DNA of 64,000 bases from Microbulbifer yueqingensis. Its GTDB lineage: Bacteria; Pseudomonadota; Gammaproteobacteria; Pseudomonadales; Cellvibrionaceae. Shown piece by piece: positions 62,109 through 64,000 of the stretch. The notes under the pieces are model-generated. The model ran no database searches. It had not been told where the DNA came from and was given only the letters and a program-made list of their open reading frames with translations. How positions within the stretch are numbered: position 1 is the stretch's first letter; each line of letters starts with the position of its first letter. The translations under genes and the position numbers were made by a program. Where the stretch lies: assembly GCF_900100355.1 (NCBI RefSeq), contig NZ_FNFH01000002.1:620001-684000 (forward strand), given 5' to 3'.

Positions 62109-63071
62109 TCAGCGGTCAAGCTGGGCCGCCGCCCCCAACAGGGCCTGGAAGCCGGCATTCAACGTGTATACCGGCACCGTCAGCATCCAGTCACGCAGGC
62201 GCCCCTTGGCAAGGAAACGCTGCTCGAACTCGCTCTCGGGGAGCAGGGTCTCAATCCGCGGCAGTATGCCCCCGCCCAGGAAGATCCCGCCCCGGGCCGC
62301 AAAGTAGGCAGCCACATCGCCGGCGGTAGCGCCGAGCAGGTTGAGGAAATCGATCAGCGTCTCGCGACACATAGGATCGGTGCCCTCCAGCCCCCGCGCG
62401 CTGACATCCGGCGGGGTCAGCGCCTCTGCCCGGTGCCCGTTCAGTTCGCACACCGCGCGATAGAGGTTGACCAGCCCGCTGCCGGACAGGATCCACTCGT
62501 TGAATACCGGCTGCTGCTCGCGCAGCAGTATGCCCAGTAACTGCAGCTCGCGCTCGGTGGATACCGGCAGGTTGGCATGGCCACCCTCGCCCGCCACCAC
62601 GTGATGGCGCCCATCGGCGCGAATCAGGCCAGCCACCCCCAGGCCGGTACCCGGCCCCAGGACGGCCATGGTGGCACCCTCGACCCGCGGGGCATCCCGC
62701 AGCACCTTGAAGTCCTTGTCGCCGAGCAGCGGCAGCGACAGTGCCAGGGCGGCAAAATCGTTCATCAGCTGCACCTCGGCCAAACCGTGGCGGACCCGCA
62801 AGCCGGCGGCATCGATATGCCAGCCCAGGTTGGTCATATAGACCTTGCCGCCGGTGTCATTCTTTTCGACCGGCCCGGCACAGGCGATGCATGCCCGCCG
62901 CGGTACCGGCTGCTCCAGTTCCCCCAGCCAGTGCTGCAGCGCGTCATCGAAGCCGCCGAACTCGCGACAGTTCACCACCCTGAGCGCCTCCAGCGCATAG
63001 CCCGAGGCGGTGGGTGTGGCAATGGCAAAGCGGGCATTGGTGCCGCCTATATCCGCGACGATACTTGTCAT
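62109..63071 (-). CDS. glk: Glucokinase
   Basis: The 320-residue Glk-family (non-ROK) kinase begins with the phosphate-binding VADIGGTNARFAIA. Further motifs are ACAGPVEKND, MTNLGWHID, VQLMNDFAALALSL (catalytic Asp) and LGPGTGLGVAGLI. It phosphorylates the glucose released from maltodextrin in the cytoplasm. It sits between malG and the TonB receptor, all on the minus strand. Confidence 0.93.
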   Translation of the reverse strand: MTSIVADIGGTNARFAIATPTASGYALEALRVVNCREFGGFDDALQHWLGELEQPVPRRACIACAGPVEKNDTGGKVYMTNLGWHIDAAGLRVRHGLAEVQLMNDFAALALSLPLLGDKDFKVLRDAPRVEGATMAVLGPGTGLGVAGLIRADGRHHVVAGEGGHANLPVSTERELQLLGILLREQQPVFNEWILSGSGLVNLYRAVCELNGHRAEALTPPDVSARGLEGTDPMCRETLIDFLNLLGATAGDVAAYFAARGGIFLGGGILPRIETLLPESEFEQRFLAKGRLRDWMLTVPVYTLNAGFQALLGAAAQLDR

Positions 63072-63243
63072 GTTGCTTCCTGTTGTCTCCCGGATTCAGC
63101 GGGCGCGTAAGTTAAGGTGCTCGCCCGGCTAATTCCAGCGGTTATGTACACTTTTCCTGCAGCTGTCGGTCCGGCTCCGGTCCCGCAACGGACGCCCCCG
63201 GCAATTGTAATAGGCTCTCGCCCCGCGTCCGGCAACCGGCGTC

Positions 63244-64000
63244 CTAGCCCTTCACCGCTCCCGACGAGAGCCCCGCCACAAGGAAGCGCTGCAGGGACAG
63301 GAACAGCAGGATCACCGGCAGTGATACCAGGATGGCGCCGGCAGCGAAGTAGCCCCATTCCGATGCGTAGTCACTGACGAAGAACCTCAGCCCCACGGGC
63401 ACGGTATAGAGCGCCTCGTCATCCATGAAGATGGAAGCGAGGATAAACTCGTTCCACGCGGTCATGAATGAGAAGAGCCCGGTGACCGCAATGGCCGGGC
63501 GCGCCAGCGGCAGGATTATGCGGTAGAAGATGGTGAAGCGGGACGCCCCCTCCAGGAGGGCGGATTCCTCGATCTCGTAAGGCAGGGTGTCGAAATATCC
63601 CTTGAGCATCCACACGCAGAAAGGCAGCGCGGTAATGGCGTAGACCAGGACCAGCCCCAGCCAGCTGTTGCCGAGCCCCAGCCACTGCACCACGATCACA
63701 TAGAGCGGGATCAGCATCAGCACTGCCGGGAACATCTGCGAAATCAGGAACAGTACCAGTCCCCGGTCCCGTCCGGGAAAACTGAAGCGCGAGAAGGCAT
63801 AGGCCGCTGAGCAGGCCAGGGCCAGCCCCACCAGGGTGGTGCCCAGAGACACCACCAGGCTGTTCAGTAACCAGCGCAGGAACGGCTGCTCCGTCAGCAC
63901 TGCGCGGAAGTTCTCCAGTGACCACTGCTGCGGCAGGGGTATGAGCGCCGCCAACTGCTGCCAGGCAGTCGCGTCCCCGGGCAGCTGCACCAGCTGCAGG
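63244..64000 (-). CDS. malG: MalG-type maltose/maltodextrin ABC permease, 5' end cut by window
   Basis: About 252 residues of the C-terminal part are visible; the frame stays open to the window end, so the true start lies outside (the GTG at 63990 is internal). Membrane segments and the EAA loop (EIEESALLEGASRFTIFYRIILPLARPAI) identify a carbohydrate-type binding-protein-dependent permease. The C-terminus WGYFAAGAILVSLPVILLFLSLQRFLVAGLSSGAVKG is that of MalG. It would work with MalF, MalE and MalK encoded beyond the window. It gives the locus a second inner-membrane route besides the MFS transporter. Confidence 0.9.
   Translation of the reverse strand, partial: LQLVQLPGDATAWQQLAALIPLPQQWSLENFRAVLTEQPFLRWLLNSLVVSLGTTLVGLALACSAAYAFSRFSFPGRDRGLVLFLISQMFPAVLMLIPLYVIVVQWLGLGNSWLGLVLVYAITALPFCVWMLKGYFDTLPYEIEESALLEGASRFTIFYRIILPLARPAIAVTGLFSFMTAWNEFILASIFMDDEALYTVPVGLRFFVSDYASEWGYFAAGAILVSLPVILLFLSLQRFLVAGLSSGAVKG

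Noticed and set aside
1..64000. CRISPR array, rRNA, tRNA or transposase genes
   Set aside because: No regularly spaced direct repeats, no cloverleaf-like or rRNA segments and no transposase or integrase motifs were seen while reading both strands; short RNAs could still have been missed without a covariance search.

Overview
The window looks like chromosome of a marine, polysaccharide-degrading gammaproteobacterium of the Cellvibrionales / Microbulbifer type. This is inferred from the high GC content, an E. coli-like ParC, a MalT-type activator, TonB-dependent glycan uptake, and a GH31 enzyme whose length and catalytic positions fit my memory of the Cellvibrio japonicus Agd31B family. No rRNA, tRNA, CRISPR array, transposase or integrase was recognised.

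Layout. 1-3160: a marR-emrA-emrB drug-efflux operon (emrB is cut by the window edge) and a CaCA cation exchanger. About 3430-7625: an AT-richer island of small genes of mostly unknown function, all on the minus strand and separated by imperfect palindromes bounded by TTATAAC / GTTATAAG-like cores. This is the structure of an integron gene-cassette array, and no integrase is visible. 7733-16031: parC with a 30-bp palindromic terminator, fetAB, a coupled MgtC / cation-efflux / solute-binding lipoprotein set, and an aconitase. 16263-21479: a giant DUF748 (AsmA-like) protein with a regular cysteine-pair repeat. 21697-30166: selenium and redox genes (an NDH-like::SelD fusion, NDH-2, tRNA 2-selenouridine synthase MnmH), with a MvaT-like nucleoid protein, a CBS protein and an SLC13-type transporter between them. 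30182-35406: small housekeeping and hypothetical genes, mostly on the minus strand.

35581-64000 is mainly a starch / maltodextrin utilisation locus: a MalT activator, four GH13 enzymes (one without a visible export signal, three exported), an Agd31B-like GH31 enzyme, an esterase-family hydrolase, an MFS sugar transporter, a TonB-dependent receptor paired with a tryptophan-halogenase-like flavoprotein, glucokinase and a MalG-type ABC permease that runs off the window. G-rich inverted repeats containing exact or near matches to the MalT box GGGGA(T/G)GAGG lie about 70-120 bp upstream of malT, the GH13 alpha-glucosidase, the MFS gene, the exported GH13 and the TonB receptor, with a half-site upstream of the MalS-like amylase. 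The likely flow is: surface and periplasmic amylases cut starch, the TonB receptor imports maltodextrin across the outer membrane, the GH31 enzyme remodels oligosaccharides, the MFS and/or ABC system carries sugar across the inner membrane, cytoplasmic alpha-glucosidase releases glucose, and Glk phosphorylates it.

Inserted among these genes are an L,D-transpeptidase, an alanine/Na+ symporter, a tandem universal stress protein with an ANR/FNR-like box, DUF2784 and DUF3014 proteins and other small genes. All family names come from reading motifs; no database search was run.
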